Source: JBDOQU01 sp039839375
Lineage (GTDB): Bacteria > Pseudomonadota > Alphaproteobacteria > DSM-16000 > Inquilinaceae
Direction: 5' to 3'
Length of the DNA: 64,000 bases
NCBI RefSeq assembly: GCF_039839375.1
Contig: NZ_JBDOQU010000003.1
Coordinates: 124,001 to 188,000 of the forward strand
Shown here: piece after piece, positions 16,961-25,688 of the stretch
Position numbering within the stretch: position 1 is the stretch's first letter
Layout: each line of letters begins with the position of its first letter
Translations under genes and position numbers: made by a program
The notes under the pieces: model-generated
Told to the model about the DNA's origin: nothing
What the model saw: only the letters and a program-made list of their open reading frames with translations
Databases searched by the model: none

Positions 16961-17967
16961 TTACCGGGGCGCAGCGCTGCGTGCCTGTCTTCGTGGTGCT
17001 GCCGCCCCGGACCCTGCTGCTGGACGTGGCCGGGCCGATCGAAGTGTTGCGGAAGGCGAATCTGGAGCAGTCGGCGGTCCGGTTCGACGTCCGTTATGTC
17101 GGCCCGTCCGCGACAATCTCCAGTTCGGTCGGCCTGAGCCTCGCCGGAATAGAGCCCTTGCCGGAGCGGTTGTCGGACGACGCTTTCGTCATTCTTTCCG
17201 GCAACGCCTCGACCGTTCTGGGCGAGGTTGCGGCCTCCCAAAAGGAAGATGCGGCGGCGGAGGACAGGATCGTCGACTGGCTGAAGGTGGCGATCCGTCC
17301 CGGCCACCGGCTGATCTCCATCTGCTCCGGCGCGCTGCTGGCCGGGCGGGCGGGGCTGCTGGACGGCTATGCCTGCACCACGCACCATAGCTGCTGCGCC
17401 GACCTGGCGGCGCTGGCGCCGCGCGCGACGGTGATGGAGAACCGGCTGCATGTGGAGGACCGGGACCGGCTGAGCAGCGCGGGAGTCACGGCGGGCATCG
17501 ATCTTATGCTGCATATAGTGGCGCGGATGGTGGGACCAGCCTGCGCGGTCGCGGTCGCCCGCTACCTCGTCGTCTATATGCGCCGGGGTGGGGCCGATCC
17601 CCAGCTTTCACCCTGGCTGGAAGGCCGCAACCACATCCATCCGGTGGTGCATCGCGCGCAGGATGCGGTGGCGGCGGAGCCGGCGCGCGCCTGGAGCCTT
17701 GAGGATCTCGCGAGGGAGGCGGGGGCAAGTCCGCGCCATCTCTCCCGCCTGTTCAACGAACATGCGGCGATGAGCGTGACCGACTACGTCAACCGGATGC
17801 GGGTCGCGCTGGCGGGCGAGCTTCTGGGGGCGACGAGGCTGGATATGGAGAATGTCGCCGAGCGGGCGGGCTTCGGATCGGCCCGGCAGTTCAGGCGCGC
17901 CTGGAAGCGGTTCCACGACCTGCCGCCCCGCCTGGCCCGGCGGTCGGTTATGCAAGCGCCGCCGTAG
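16957..17967 (+). CDS. GlxA-family AraC-type transcriptional regulator with DJ-1/PfpI domain
   Basis: The 336-aa protein joins a DJ-1/PfpI-like N-terminal domain (about 1-190: VFVVLPPRTLLLDVAGPIEVL, with the elbow ISICSGALLAGRAGLLDG) to an AraC/XylS DNA-binding domain (about 230-330: WSLEDLAREAGASPRHLSRLF and ENVAERAGFGSARQFRRAWKR). GlxA-type regulators sense small metabolites. The coupled hydrolase gene upstream is the evident target. Full length, no defects seen. Confidence 0.9.
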   Translation: MITGAQRCVPVFVVLPPRTLLLDVAGPIEVLRKANLEQSAVRFDVRYVGPSATISSSVGLSLAGIEPLPERLSDDAFVILSGNASTVLGEVAASQKEDAAAEDRIVDWLKVAIRPGHRLISICSGALLAGRAGLLDGYACTTHHSCCADLAALAPRATVMENRLHVEDRDRLSSAGVTAGIDLMLHIVARMVGPACAVAVARYLVVYMRRGGADPQLSPWLEGRNHIHPVVHRAQDAVAAEPARAWSLEDLAREAGASPRHLSRLFNEHAAMSVTDYVNRMRVALAGELLGATRLDMENVAERAGFGSARQFRRAWKRFHDLPPRLARRSVMQAPP

Positions 17968-17983
17968 CGCGCCCTTCTTCAGT

Positions 17984-18419
17984 TCCTCCTCCTAGCCCCA
18001 AGCCTGTCGAAGGGCCGGCGCCTGCATGGTCCAACAGGCTCACCTATCTCCCATTTGGTCATTCCCAACTTGATAGGGAATCCATGGGCCACCGCCGCGT
18101 TATCGGCGGTGAAGAACCGGCGCGGTCCCGCCAGCCATCGACACCGTATGGATGCTGGATCAAGTCCAGAATGACATTGTTTTTATTGGTCATTCCCGAC
18201 TCCGATCGGGAATCCAGCGGCCCTGCCCTATCGGCCTTCCCCACACAAAGAGAATGCCTCCGTCGGCAAGGCGCCTGGATGCCGGATCGTCGTCCGGCAT
18301 GACGTCAAGAAGTTAGCCTCTGAGCCTGTCGAAGGGTGTAGCGCCCTCATGGTTCGACAGGCTCACCATGAGGGAGTGCGGCGGGGACCTTCCCGCCGCC
18401 CCACCTGGCCCGCTGCGGA
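17984..18419. repeat. Composite block of family A and B repeats
   Basis: The gap between the GlxA-type gene and the FAD oxidoreductase holds no gene. A diverged family A copy lies at about 17985-18046, a family B half-unit at 18055-18091, a family B unit at about 18145-18221, a half-unit hairpin at 18276-18305 and a good family A copy at 18317-18375. The two bounding genes are convergent, so these hairpins may also end transcription from both sides. Confidence 0.8.
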
Positions 18420-19760
18420 TCAGACCCAGGGGCAGTTGGTGGTGCCCGACCCGTAGGCCCGGCCTTCGGCGAAGCGGCTGAAGGCGAAGGGTTTCAGCTC
18501 CTCCACCTCATGGCCGCGCGCCAGATGGCGGGCGACCAGCTTGCCGACGCCGGTCATCTTGAAGCCGTGGTTGGAGTCTGCGATCATGTAGACGTTGTCG
18601 GCGATCCAGTCGAAGATCGGCACATTGTCCGGGGTGAAGGCCCCGATGCCGCCGTTCGGCCGCTCCCGGAAGTTCGATCGCTGGCCCTTGAACCGGCCCA
18701 TCAGATAGCCCATCGCGGAGGGCATGTAGTCCGCGAACCAGGGATCGGCCTGATATTCGGGATTGTCGTGGCCATAGGGCTCGACCGACGCCTCGGGTCC
18801 GATGCGGATCGGCATCGTCCCGCCCTGGAGGCCCGGCCGGTCCATCCGCTCGTTCCCGTTCTTCCAGTAGATATACATGTTGTCGCTGATCTCCCGCCCC
18901 GTCCGCTCGTCGATGACCGGGGTGTTCATCAGTTCCACATGCAGGACCGGCGGGTTGTAGCCCTCCCGCGTGACGTAGGGCTCGTCGAAATAGAGCTCGC
19001 CCTCCAGCAGCCGCCAATAGGTCCACATATCCTTGCCATCGATCCTGGAGCCGTCGCGGTAGCCGACATCCAGCGTCGATGCGCCGCCCAGCATCTCCCA
19101 ATGCTTCGGGGTCCATGCGCCGAGAGCGAGGATGACGGCGTCGCACCGGATCGTCCCGTGGTCGGTCCTGACGGCGGAAACAGCGCCGTTCGTCCGGTCG
19201 TAGCCCTCTACCTCGACGCCGCTGAAGATGCGCACGCCATGCTGTTCGCACTTGCCGGCCAGGCCGCGGATCGCCTGCCGCGTGCCGGCATAGCCGGACA
19301 GCTTCTCATGCAGCACGACCTCGATCTTGTCGGTGTTGAAGTCGGGCCAGATGTTCTTCAGGAAATCCTTGGCGTCCTTGCCGTGGCGGACCTCCGACGG
19401 ATAGCCGACGCCGTTCTGGCTCTTGACCATCCGCTCGTAATCTTCCGCCTGATTGGCCTCCCCGGCGGAGATGTAGCCGACCTGCTGGAAGCCGAAGGCG
19501 ACCGGGTCATACATCCAGACATCGACCGAATGGCGCAGGATCGCGTGCAGGGGTTCGGTCATATAGAGGTTGCGGACGCAGCCGCAGGCGATGCCGGACG
19601 CGCCGGCGCCGGGGCCGGACTTGTCGATGACGATCACGTCCGCGCCGGAGCCAGCGCCCTTGGCCTCCAGCTCCATCGCCAGATGCCATGCGGTGGACAG
19701 GCCGTGGATGCCGGCGCCGACCACGACGTATTTCACGCCGTCGGGAAGGGTAGTGCTCAT
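18420..19760 (-). CDS. FAD-dependent oxidoreductase, DadA/sarcosine-oxidase-beta-like
   Basis: The 446-aa flavoprotein opens with the dinucleotide-binding fold VVVGAGIHGLSTAWHLA (about residues 11-27), continues with VIVIDKSGPGAGASGIACG, and closes with an FAD contact near DNVPIFDWIADNVYMIADSNHGFKMTG. It should oxidise an amine or amino acid such as an N-methyl or D-amino acid, with the exact substrate unknown. ATG 19760 is preceded by GGGAGAC at about 10 bases. A longer reading to 19949 is antisense to other sequence. It follows the GH1 gene at about 106 bp on the same strand, so it could be the last gene of that unit, but its function does not obviously fit. Confidence 0.86.
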   Translation of the reverse strand: MSTTLPDGVKYVVVGAGIHGLSTAWHLAMELEAKGAGSGADVIVIDKSGPGAGASGIACGCVRNLYMTEPLHAILRHSVDVWMYDPVAFGFQQVGYISAGEANQAEDYERMVKSQNGVGYPSEVRHGKDAKDFLKNIWPDFNTDKIEVVLHEKLSGYAGTRQAIRGLAGKCEQHGVRIFSGVEVEGYDRTNGAVSAVRTDHGTIRCDAVILALGAWTPKHWEMLGGASTLDVGYRDGSRIDGKDMWTYWRLLEGELYFDEPYVTREGYNPPVLHVELMNTPVIDERTGREISDNMYIYWKNGNERMDRPGLQGGTMPIRIGPEASVEPYGHDNPEYQADPWFADYMPSAMGYLMGRFKGQRSNFRERPNGGIGAFTPDNVPIFDWIADNVYMIADSNHGFKMTGVGKLVARHLARGHEVEELKPFAFSRFAEGRAYGSGTTNCPWV

Positions 19761-19866
19761 GATCGTCTGCGTCTCCCTGATGTGAACTCCCATTGCCGGA
19801 AAGTCTATCGGGGCGCGCGCGGCGATCCGCCTTGGGCGCGACAGGCGGTGTTCTGGACCCGCCGCT

Positions 19867-21189
19867 TCAGAACCGGCCTTCACGCGTGAGGCGGGCATAC
19901 CAGCCGAAACTGTCCTTGGGCGTCCGCTTCTGTGTCGCGTAGTCGACATGGACCAGGCCGAAGCGCTTCGTATAGCCCTCCGCCCATTCGAAATTGTCCA
20001 TCAGCGACCAGACGAAATAGCTGCGCACGTCGCAGCCGGCCTCGATCGCCTGGCCGAGCGCCGAAAGATATTCCTCCAGGAAGGCGATGCGGGCAGGGTC
20101 GCTGATCCTGCCGTCGGCGTCCACGATGTCGTCGAAGGCGGCCCCATTCTCCGTCACATGGACGGGCGGGTTGCCGTAATCCTCCTTCAGCCTCATCAGC
20201 GTCTCGCGGAAGCCGCCGCCGTCGATGCGCCAGCCCATGGCTGTGGTCGGCCGATCGTCCGGCGGCGCGACCATGCCGACGCCCAACGGCTGATCCGGGT
20301 CCTGCCGGGCATAGGCGCGGCTGTAATGGTTGAGGCCGATGAAGTCGACCTTCTGGCGGATGCGCTCCATATCGTCTTCCTGGACGAAGGGCTGGAAGCG
20401 CCCGGCCACGATCTCCGGATAGCGGCCATGGATCAGCGGGTCGATCACGCTGCCGTTCCAGAAGGCGTCGACCAGGTCGGCGGCGTCGGCCGCGCCAATG
20501 CTGTCGTCGGCGGGATCGACGGGCATGAGGTTGAGCGCCGATCCCAGCCGCCAGCGGCTGCTTTCGCCGCGCATGGCGCGGATGGCCTCCCCCTGGGCGA
20601 GGTTCATATGGTGCGTCGCCGCCAGGAAGGCGCGGGCGTCGGCGATGCCGGGCGCGTGGATCCCGGTGGCGTGTCCTCGCCAGGCGGCGACCGATATCTC
20701 GTTCATCAGGATGAAATCCTGCACGCGGTCACCCAGCCTTTCCGCCGCAGCGCAGGCATAGTCGACGAAGCGGGGGATCGTGTCCCGGTTCGTCCAGCCT
20801 CCCCGCGCCTGAAGCTCCTGCGGCAAATCCCAATAATAGAGCGTAGCGAAGGGCGTGATCCCGGCCTCGCACAGCCCGTCGACCAGACGGTCGTAGAAAT
20901 CCAGCCCCTGGCGGTTGAGCGGCCCCTTGCCTGCCGGGAACAGGCGGGGCCACGCGATGGAGAAGCGATAGGCGCCGACGCCCAGATCGCCCATCAGCGC
21001 GATGTCCTCGGCATAGCGGCGGTAATGGTCGCAGGCAACCTCCCCGCTGGAGCCATCCCTGATCCGTCCCGGCTGCCGGCAGAACCGGTCCCAGATATTC
21101 TCGCCGCGTCCACCCTCATGGACGGCGCCTTCTATCTGATAGGCGGCGGTGGCAGCGCCCCAGACGAAACCTGATGGAAAAACGGGCAT
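19867..21189 (-). CDS. Glycoside hydrolase family 1 beta-glycosidase
   Basis: The 440-aa (beta/alpha)8 enzyme begins FPSGFVWGAATAAYQIEGA, the GH1 N-terminal signature. The acid/base Glu is in ILMNEISV (commonly TFNEP in the family, so the Pro/Thr context differs). The nucleophile Glu is in VTENGAA near residue 344, and SYFVWSLMDNFEWAEGY forms the aglycone side. No signal peptide is seen, so it is cytoplasmic. GH1 enzymes cleave beta-glucosides and beta-galactosides. Its place in a galactose operon 20 bp after galK favours a beta-galactosidase role, which is inference. Confidence 0.9.
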   Translation of the reverse strand: MPVFPSGFVWGAATAAYQIEGAVHEGGRGENIWDRFCRQPGRIRDGSSGEVACDHYRRYAEDIALMGDLGVGAYRFSIAWPRLFPAGKGPLNRQGLDFYDRLVDGLCEAGITPFATLYYWDLPQELQARGGWTNRDTIPRFVDYACAAAERLGDRVQDFILMNEISVAAWRGHATGIHAPGIADARAFLAATHHMNLAQGEAIRAMRGESSRWRLGSALNLMPVDPADDSIGAADAADLVDAFWNGSVIDPLIHGRYPEIVAGRFQPFVQEDDMERIRQKVDFIGLNHYSRAYARQDPDQPLGVGMVAPPDDRPTTAMGWRIDGGGFRETLMRLKEDYGNPPVHVTENGAAFDDIVDADGRISDPARIAFLEEYLSALGQAIEAGCDVRSYFVWSLMDNFEWAEGYTKRFGLVHVDYATQKRTPKDSFGWYARLTREGRF

Positions 21190-21209
21190 GGGTCCAATCT
21201 TGGCGTTCG

Positions 21210-22277
21210 CTAGATTTCCCGGGCGTCCGGCCGATCGGCCAGGACGGCGTCACGCCACCCATCGTAGCGGCCGGACGGGACCAGCGCGACGATCGATCCG
21301 CCGAAGCCGCCTCCGGTCAGCCTGGCGCCAATCGCGCCGTGACGCTTCGCCGAGTCCGCCAGCGCGTCGATTTCGGGGATGGAGACCTGATAGTCGTCCC
21401 TCTGGGACCGGTGGCTCTCGTCCATTAGACGGCCGAAGGTTCCGGCGTCGCAGGCCTTGAGCGCCGCTACTCCGTCCAGCACCCGCCGGTTCTCCGTCAC
21501 CACATGACGGGCCCGGCGGCCCAGCGGCTCCTCCAGCCGTTCCAGCCTCTCCAGATCGCCGGTATCGAGATCGCGAAGGCTGCCGATTCCCAGCGCCGCG
21601 CAAGCCGCCTCGCATTCCCGGCGACGAGTGTTGTAGTCGCCGGCGGTGAGCTGGTGGGCCTTGCCGCAATGGATGATTGCGAGGCGGAAGCTTTCCGGCA
21701 GCGGGACGGTCTCGGTCGCCATCGTGCGGGTGTCGAGGAAGAGGGCCTTGCCCCTCTGCCCCAGCGACGCCGCCATCTGATCCATGATCCCGCACTGCAT
21801 CCCGACATAGGCGTTCTCCGCCTTCTGGCCCAGCCGCGCCAGCTCCACATCGTCGAGAGGGAGGTCGAGCAGCCGGCGCGCCGCGCGCAGCACCGCCACT
21901 TCAAGCGCGGCGGAGGAGGATATGCCGGCCCCCATCGGCACGTCGGAGGAGATCGCGAGGCTGACGGCCGGGACGGCATAACCCGCCTCGCCAAGCGCCC
22001 GGAAGCAGCCGACGACATAATCCATCCAGTCGCCCTGTGGCGGATCGCCGAGGGATCGCCGCTTCGTCTCCCCGAACGGAGCGGCGTGCGCCTCGATGAT
22101 TCCGTCGGGCGCGCCTTTCATCCGGCCGATGGTGGCCGCCGTCTCGTAGGCGAGCGGCGTCGGCAGGACGAAGCCGTCATTATAGTCGGTATGCTCGCCC
22201 AGCAGGTTGGCCCGCGCCGGGGCTCGCCCTTCGGCTTCGGCCGGCGCACCGAAGACGCCTTCGTAGAGGCTCGTCAT
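21210..22277 (-). CDS. galK: Galactokinase
   Basis: The 355-aa GHMP kinase phosphorylates galactose at C1. The N-terminal galactose signature RANLLGEHTDYNDGFVLP, the ATP loop PMGAGISSSAALEVA and the C-terminal GARLTGGGFGGSIVALV are all intact. The start overlaps the galT stop by four bases (ATGA), and the GH1 gene follows at about 20 bp, so the enzymes are made from one transcript for galactose entry into the Leloir pathway. Confidence 0.95.
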   Translation of the reverse strand: MTSLYEGVFGAPAEAEGRAPARANLLGEHTDYNDGFVLPTPLAYETAATIGRMKGAPDGIIEAHAAPFGETKRRSLGDPPQGDWMDYVVGCFRALGEAGYAVPAVSLAISSDVPMGAGISSSAALEVAVLRAARRLLDLPLDDVELARLGQKAENAYVGMQCGIMDQMAASLGQRGKALFLDTRTMATETVPLPESFRLAIIHCGKAHQLTAGDYNTRRRECEAACAALGIGSLRDLDTGDLERLERLEEPLGRRARHVVTENRRVLDGVAALKACDAGTFGRLMDESHRSQRDDYQVSIPEIDALADSAKRHGAIGARLTGGGFGGSIVALVPSGRYDGWRDAVLADRPDAREI

Positions 22278-23338
22278 GTCGCCTCGCGCAGTTGGGCCGC
22301 CGTATCCTCCGGCAGCGCATCCACCAGGAAGGTCCCGGCCGCTTGCTCGACCCCGGCCAGGTATTTCATCTTCTCCGCCGTTCGCAGCGGCGGATAGAAC
22401 TGGGCGTGGAAATGGAACGTCGCCTCCTCCCCCTTGGGCGCGGCTTGGAGCGACAGGATATAGGGAAAGGGGCGGCCGAACAGCCGGTCGTAGCGGCGCA
22501 CGACATCGCCCATCAGCGCGGCGAAATCCTTCGTCTCGTCATCCTCGAACGTCCAGGGGCCGGGCTGCGGCCGGCGCGGCGCCACCCAGACTTCATAGGG
22601 GAAGCGGGCGAAGGGCGGGACGAAGGCCGTCATCGTCCCGTTCTCCGCGACGACGTAGCGGTCGCCCATCCGGTCGATCAGCCGCGCCAGCTCCGGCCCC
22701 TCCCGGAAAGTCGCGGCGGCGTCCCGCTGCACCGGCGGAACGAAGGGGAAGGCGTAGATCTGGCCGTGGGGGTGGTGCAGCGTCACCCCCACCGCTTCGC
22801 CCCTGTTCTCGAACGGCAGCACGCATTGAACGTCGTCGCGGGCCAGCAGCTCCCGGTAACGGTCGGCCCAGGCATGGACCAGCAGTTCCCGCCGCTCCGG
22901 CGTCAGCAGGCCGAGATTGCCTTCATGGGCGGCGGAATAGACCACGACCTCGCATTGGCCGGCGGCGCGGGCCGTCGGCACGAGCAGTCCGGGAGGCGGT
23001 TCCGGAGCGTCCGGATGGAAGGCGGGAAACCGGTTCTCGAACACCGCCACTTCGAAATTCTCGAACGGGATCTCGCTGGCGAAGCCGCCGGGCCGGGTGG
23101 GGCAGAGCGGGCAGTATTCGGCAAGCGGCAGGAAGGTCCGGTCCTGCCGGTGCGCGGCATAGGCGACCCATTCGCGGCGGAAGGGATGCCAGCGCAGATG
23201 CGGGGTCGGGCCGGGAACGGGATCGATCTCGGCAATGAGGGGCAGCCTGTGCTCCGCCCATCCGTAGAGATGAAGCCGCCGCCCGTCCGGCTTCACATGG
23301 GTGCGCTTCGTGGGGATGCGGCTTTCGGACCCCGTCAT
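22274..23338 (-). CDS. galT: Galactose-1-phosphate uridylyltransferase
   Basis: The 354-aa HIT-superfamily enzyme swaps UMP between UDP-glucose and galactose-1-phosphate. The catalytic motif HPHGQIYAFP, the zinc-type cysteine pair in CPLCP, and FHFHAQFYPPLR near the end match GalT. It is the first structural gene after a 150-bp gap downstream of the DeoR-type regulator and it overlaps galK. A separate promoter is likely in that gap. Confidence 0.95.
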   Translation of the reverse strand: MTGSESRIPTKRTHVKPDGRRLHLYGWAEHRLPLIAEIDPVPGPTPHLRWHPFRREWVAYAAHRQDRTFLPLAEYCPLCPTRPGGFASEIPFENFEVAVFENRFPAFHPDAPEPPPGLLVPTARAAGQCEVVVYSAAHEGNLGLLTPERRELLVHAWADRYRELLARDDVQCVLPFENRGEAVGVTLHHPHGQIYAFPFVPPVQRDAAATFREGPELARLIDRMGDRYVVAENGTMTAFVPPFARFPYEVWVAPRRPQPGPWTFEDDETKDFAALMGDVVRRYDRLFGRPFPYILSLQAAPKGEEATFHFHAQFYPPLRTAEKMKYLAGVEQAAGTFLVDALPEDTAAQLREAT

Positions 23339-23399
23339 GCTATCCCCGGCCTGCCCCCGGGATCGGGATCGTTGCGGACGCCAAGCATGAACGGGAACA

Positions 23400-23475
23400 C
23401 TTTCGGATGCGGTCAGAACCTGCCGTCAACTCACCCGGTTTGCGAAAGTTTGTCAAGATTTGTGGTTTGTTTCGC
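23400..23475 (-). promoter_or_regulatory. Candidate operator/promoter region of the galT-galK-GH1 unit
   Basis: The gap between the regulator and galT carries a CTTTCG at 23400-23405, GCGAAA at 23442-23447 and TTTCGC at 23470-23475. The last two form an inverted pair about 22 bp apart, with TTTGT repeats between. The same half-site occurs in the palindrome upstream of the regulator gene. DeoR-family repressors often use such half-sites; binding is inferred, not shown. Confidence 0.4.
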
Positions 23476-23488
23476 TTGGCGCGTAGCC

Positions 23489-24262
23489 TCACGCCACGGC
23501 GATCTCCAGCCCGGCGCGGCGGAGGGCGCGGAGTTGTTCGGAGGTCGCGCCCTCGTCGGTGATCAGGAGGTCGGCGGCCTCCAGCGGCGCCACGCGGGCG
23601 GTGGCGACGCGCATCAGCTTGGCGTGGTCGGCCAGGAAGACGCATCGGCTGGCGGCCTCGATCATCGCGTGCTTCACTTCCGCCTCCGCCAGATTGGTGT
23701 TGGTGAAGCCTTTCTCCGAATCGACGCCATTGCAGCCGATGAAGGCGAGGTCGGCGTTGATCTCCTTCAGAAGCAGGGCGGCGAAGGGCGCGACAAGGCT
23801 GTGCTGCATGGTCCGGAGCGTACCGCCCGTGACCACGACGGTGACGCCGGAATGGTTCTCCAGCGCCAGCGCGATGTTGAGCGCATTGGTCACCACCACA
23901 ACGTCCTGAAGGTCGCGGGACAGGCTCTTGGCGAGTTCCGTCGTGGTCGAGCCGACATCGAGGATGACCGTTTCCCCGCTCCGCACCATTGAGGCCCCCA
24001 ACCGGGCGATCCGCTTCTTCTCGTCGGCATGGTCCTGGATCGTCATCTCCAGCGGCAGCTCGAACCGCCGGGGGCGCGCCGGGACCGCGCCGCCGCGCGT
24101 CCGGCTCAGAACCTGCTGCTCCTCCAGATAATCCAGGTCGGCGCGGATGGTGACGGCGGAGACCTGGAGCTTTTCCGCCAGATCGGCGACATGGACGTTG
24201 CCGTCGCGATGGAGGAAATCGACGATCGACTGATGGCGCAGGGTCGCTTGCAGGGAGGGCAT
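23489..24262 (-). CDS. DeoR/GlpR-family transcriptional repressor of the galactose unit
   Basis: The 257-aa protein has the DeoR helix-turn-helix at about 7-57 (RHQSIVDFLHRDGNVHVADLAEKLQVSAVTIRADL). The sugar-phosphate-isomerase-like sensor domain follows with ILDVGSTTTELAKSL, VVTNALNIALAL, and DLAFIGCNGVD. Repressors of this family are released by phosphorylated sugars, so galactose-1-phosphate or a related sugar phosphate is a natural effector. It is the first gene of the minus-strand galactose unit and has a palindrome just upstream, which suggests autoregulation. Confidence 0.88.
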   Translation of the reverse strand: MPSLQATLRHQSIVDFLHRDGNVHVADLAEKLQVSAVTIRADLDYLEEQQVLSRTRGGAVPARPRRFELPLEMTIQDHADEKKRIARLGASMVRSGETVILDVGSTTTELAKSLSRDLQDVVVVTNALNIALALENHSGVTVVVTGGTLRTMQHSLVAPFAALLLKEINADLAFIGCNGVDSEKGFTNTNLAEAEVKHAMIEAASRCVFLADHAKLMRVATARVAPLEAADLLITDEGATSEQLRALRRAGLEIAVA

Positions 24263-24273
24263 CGGGGTTCCAG

Positions 24274-24323
24274 GACTTTCGTATCCTTGCCTTTATCAAG
24301 GCATCACAAATATACGAAAAGTC
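24274..24323 (-). promoter_or_regulatory. Palindromic operator candidate upstream of the DeoR-type gene
   Basis: GACTTTCGTAT (24274-24284) and ATACGAAAAGTC (24312-24323) form a near-perfect inverted repeat. Inside it lies a second one, CCTTG and CAAGG (24285-24289 and 24297-24301). The CTTTCG core recurs in the galT upstream gap. The position 12 bp before the start codon fits repression of the regulator's own gene. Confidence 0.5.
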
Positions 24324-24361
24324 TATCCCGGAACGCCGCCCGGTGGAAGGGCCGCCCTTCC

Positions 24362-25579
24362 TTACGCTTCGGAAGGCCGGGAAGCGGCGTCCGGCCGGGG
24401 CGCGAGACCCGCATAGATCAGGAACGCCCCGGTCGACATCACGCCCAGCGGGATCGCGACGGAAAGGGCCGTGCCGTCATAGATCAGGTTGGCGAGCAGG
24501 CTGCCCGCGAACGCGCAGCTCATGACGATCGCGCCCAGCAGCGACGCCAGCGCGCCGACCAGCGCACCGTCGGCCGACAGGGCCATGGTCATCATCGGTG
24601 GCACGGAGAGCCCGATGCCGAAGGCGAAGATTGCGAAGGGCGCGATGACCGCCCAGGCCGTCTCGATTCCGGCCAGCCCGAGCGCGGCCATCGCGCCGCC
24701 ACCCAGGAAGACGGCGATCAGCCCGCCCCGGATCAGCAGCAGCGAGCCGCTTCTCCCCACGATGCGGCTGGTGGTCATCAGGCCGGCGAAATAGCAGGCG
24801 ACGGTGGAGCCTTGAGCGAACGCGAACTGGCGCGGCGTCAGCCCCCGCTCCTCGATCAGCAGGAACGATCCGGAGGTCAGATAGACCATCAGCCCGCCGA
24901 AGATCATTCCGGCCGGCAGCACATAGGCCATGAAGCGCCGCATCCGCAGAATCTGCGCATAGGTCGCCAGAATCGGCCCGATCCTCAGCGCGTCGCGGTT
25001 GAGCCGCCGGTTGCTCTCCGGCAGCACGAGGAAGAGCGCGGCCAGCGTGGCCGAAGCCAGGATCGCGACGGAGAAGAAGTTCCATCGCCAGCCCAGCAGG
25101 GCCAGGATCTCCGCCCCGATGATCGGCCCCAGCGCCGGCGCCAGGCTTTCCACCATCGATATCTGCGCGGTGACGCGGACGACGGTCGCGTCGTCGTAAA
25201 GCTCCCGGATCAGCGCCTTGGAGGTCACGAACAGGCTCGCGATCGCCACCCCTTGCGCCAGGCGCGCCAGGATCAGCGTCTCGATCGACCGCGCCGTTCC
25301 GCACAAGAGGGTCGCCGCCAGGAAGGCGACGCCACCCCACAGCAGCACGGGCCGGCGGCCGAACCTGTCCGACAGCGGCCCGTAGATGAGCTGCGCGCCG
25401 GCGAACCCGCCCATATAGATCGTCAGCGTCCATTGGACCTGGGCGTCGGTCGTATCGAAAACCCTCGCCAGCAGCGGCATGCTGGGCAAATAGAGATCCG
25501 TCACCACCATCGCGCTGATGCCGTAGGCGACAAGCAGTAACGGCAGATAGCGCGGCGGCGCTGTGCGGGGGGACGACAT
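24362..25579 (-). CDS. Major facilitator multidrug efflux protein, Bcr/CflA type
   Basis: The 405-aa membrane protein shows twelve predicted helices. The motif A loop between helices 2 and 3 is GPLSDRFGRRPVLLWGG, and the start LYLPSMPLLARVFDTTDAQVQWTLT is characteristic of Bcr/CflA exporters. It would expel drugs by proton antiport, with substrates unknown. ATG 25579 gives the normal length. The longer in-frame reading upstream is antisense to mtaB and was discarded. It is divergent from mtaB and adjacent to the galactose regulator, with no clear functional link. Confidence 0.9.
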   Translation of the reverse strand: MSSPRTAPPRYLPLLLVAYGISAMVVTDLYLPSMPLLARVFDTTDAQVQWTLTIYMGGFAGAQLIYGPLSDRFGRRPVLLWGGVAFLAATLLCGTARSIETLILARLAQGVAIASLFVTSKALIRELYDDATVVRVTAQISMVESLAPALGPIIGAEILALLGWRWNFFSVAILASATLAALFLVLPESNRRLNRDALRIGPILATYAQILRMRRFMAYVLPAGMIFGGLMVYLTSGSFLLIEERGLTPRQFAFAQGSTVACYFAGLMTTSRIVGRSGSLLLIRGGLIAVFLGGGAMAALGLAGIETAWAVIAPFAIFAFGIGLSVPPMMTMALSADGALVGALASLLGAIVMSCAFAGSLLANLIYDGTALSVAIPLGVMSTGAFLIYAGLAPRPDAASRPSEA

Positions 25580-25688
25580 GACAGGCTCTGAAGAGGGGCG
25601 GAAAGTTCTGCCGCCTCCATACCATCCATGCAATACATCCGCAATCGGAAGGTTGTAACCTTTCCATGAAAGCGCCATCTTGCGGCCG

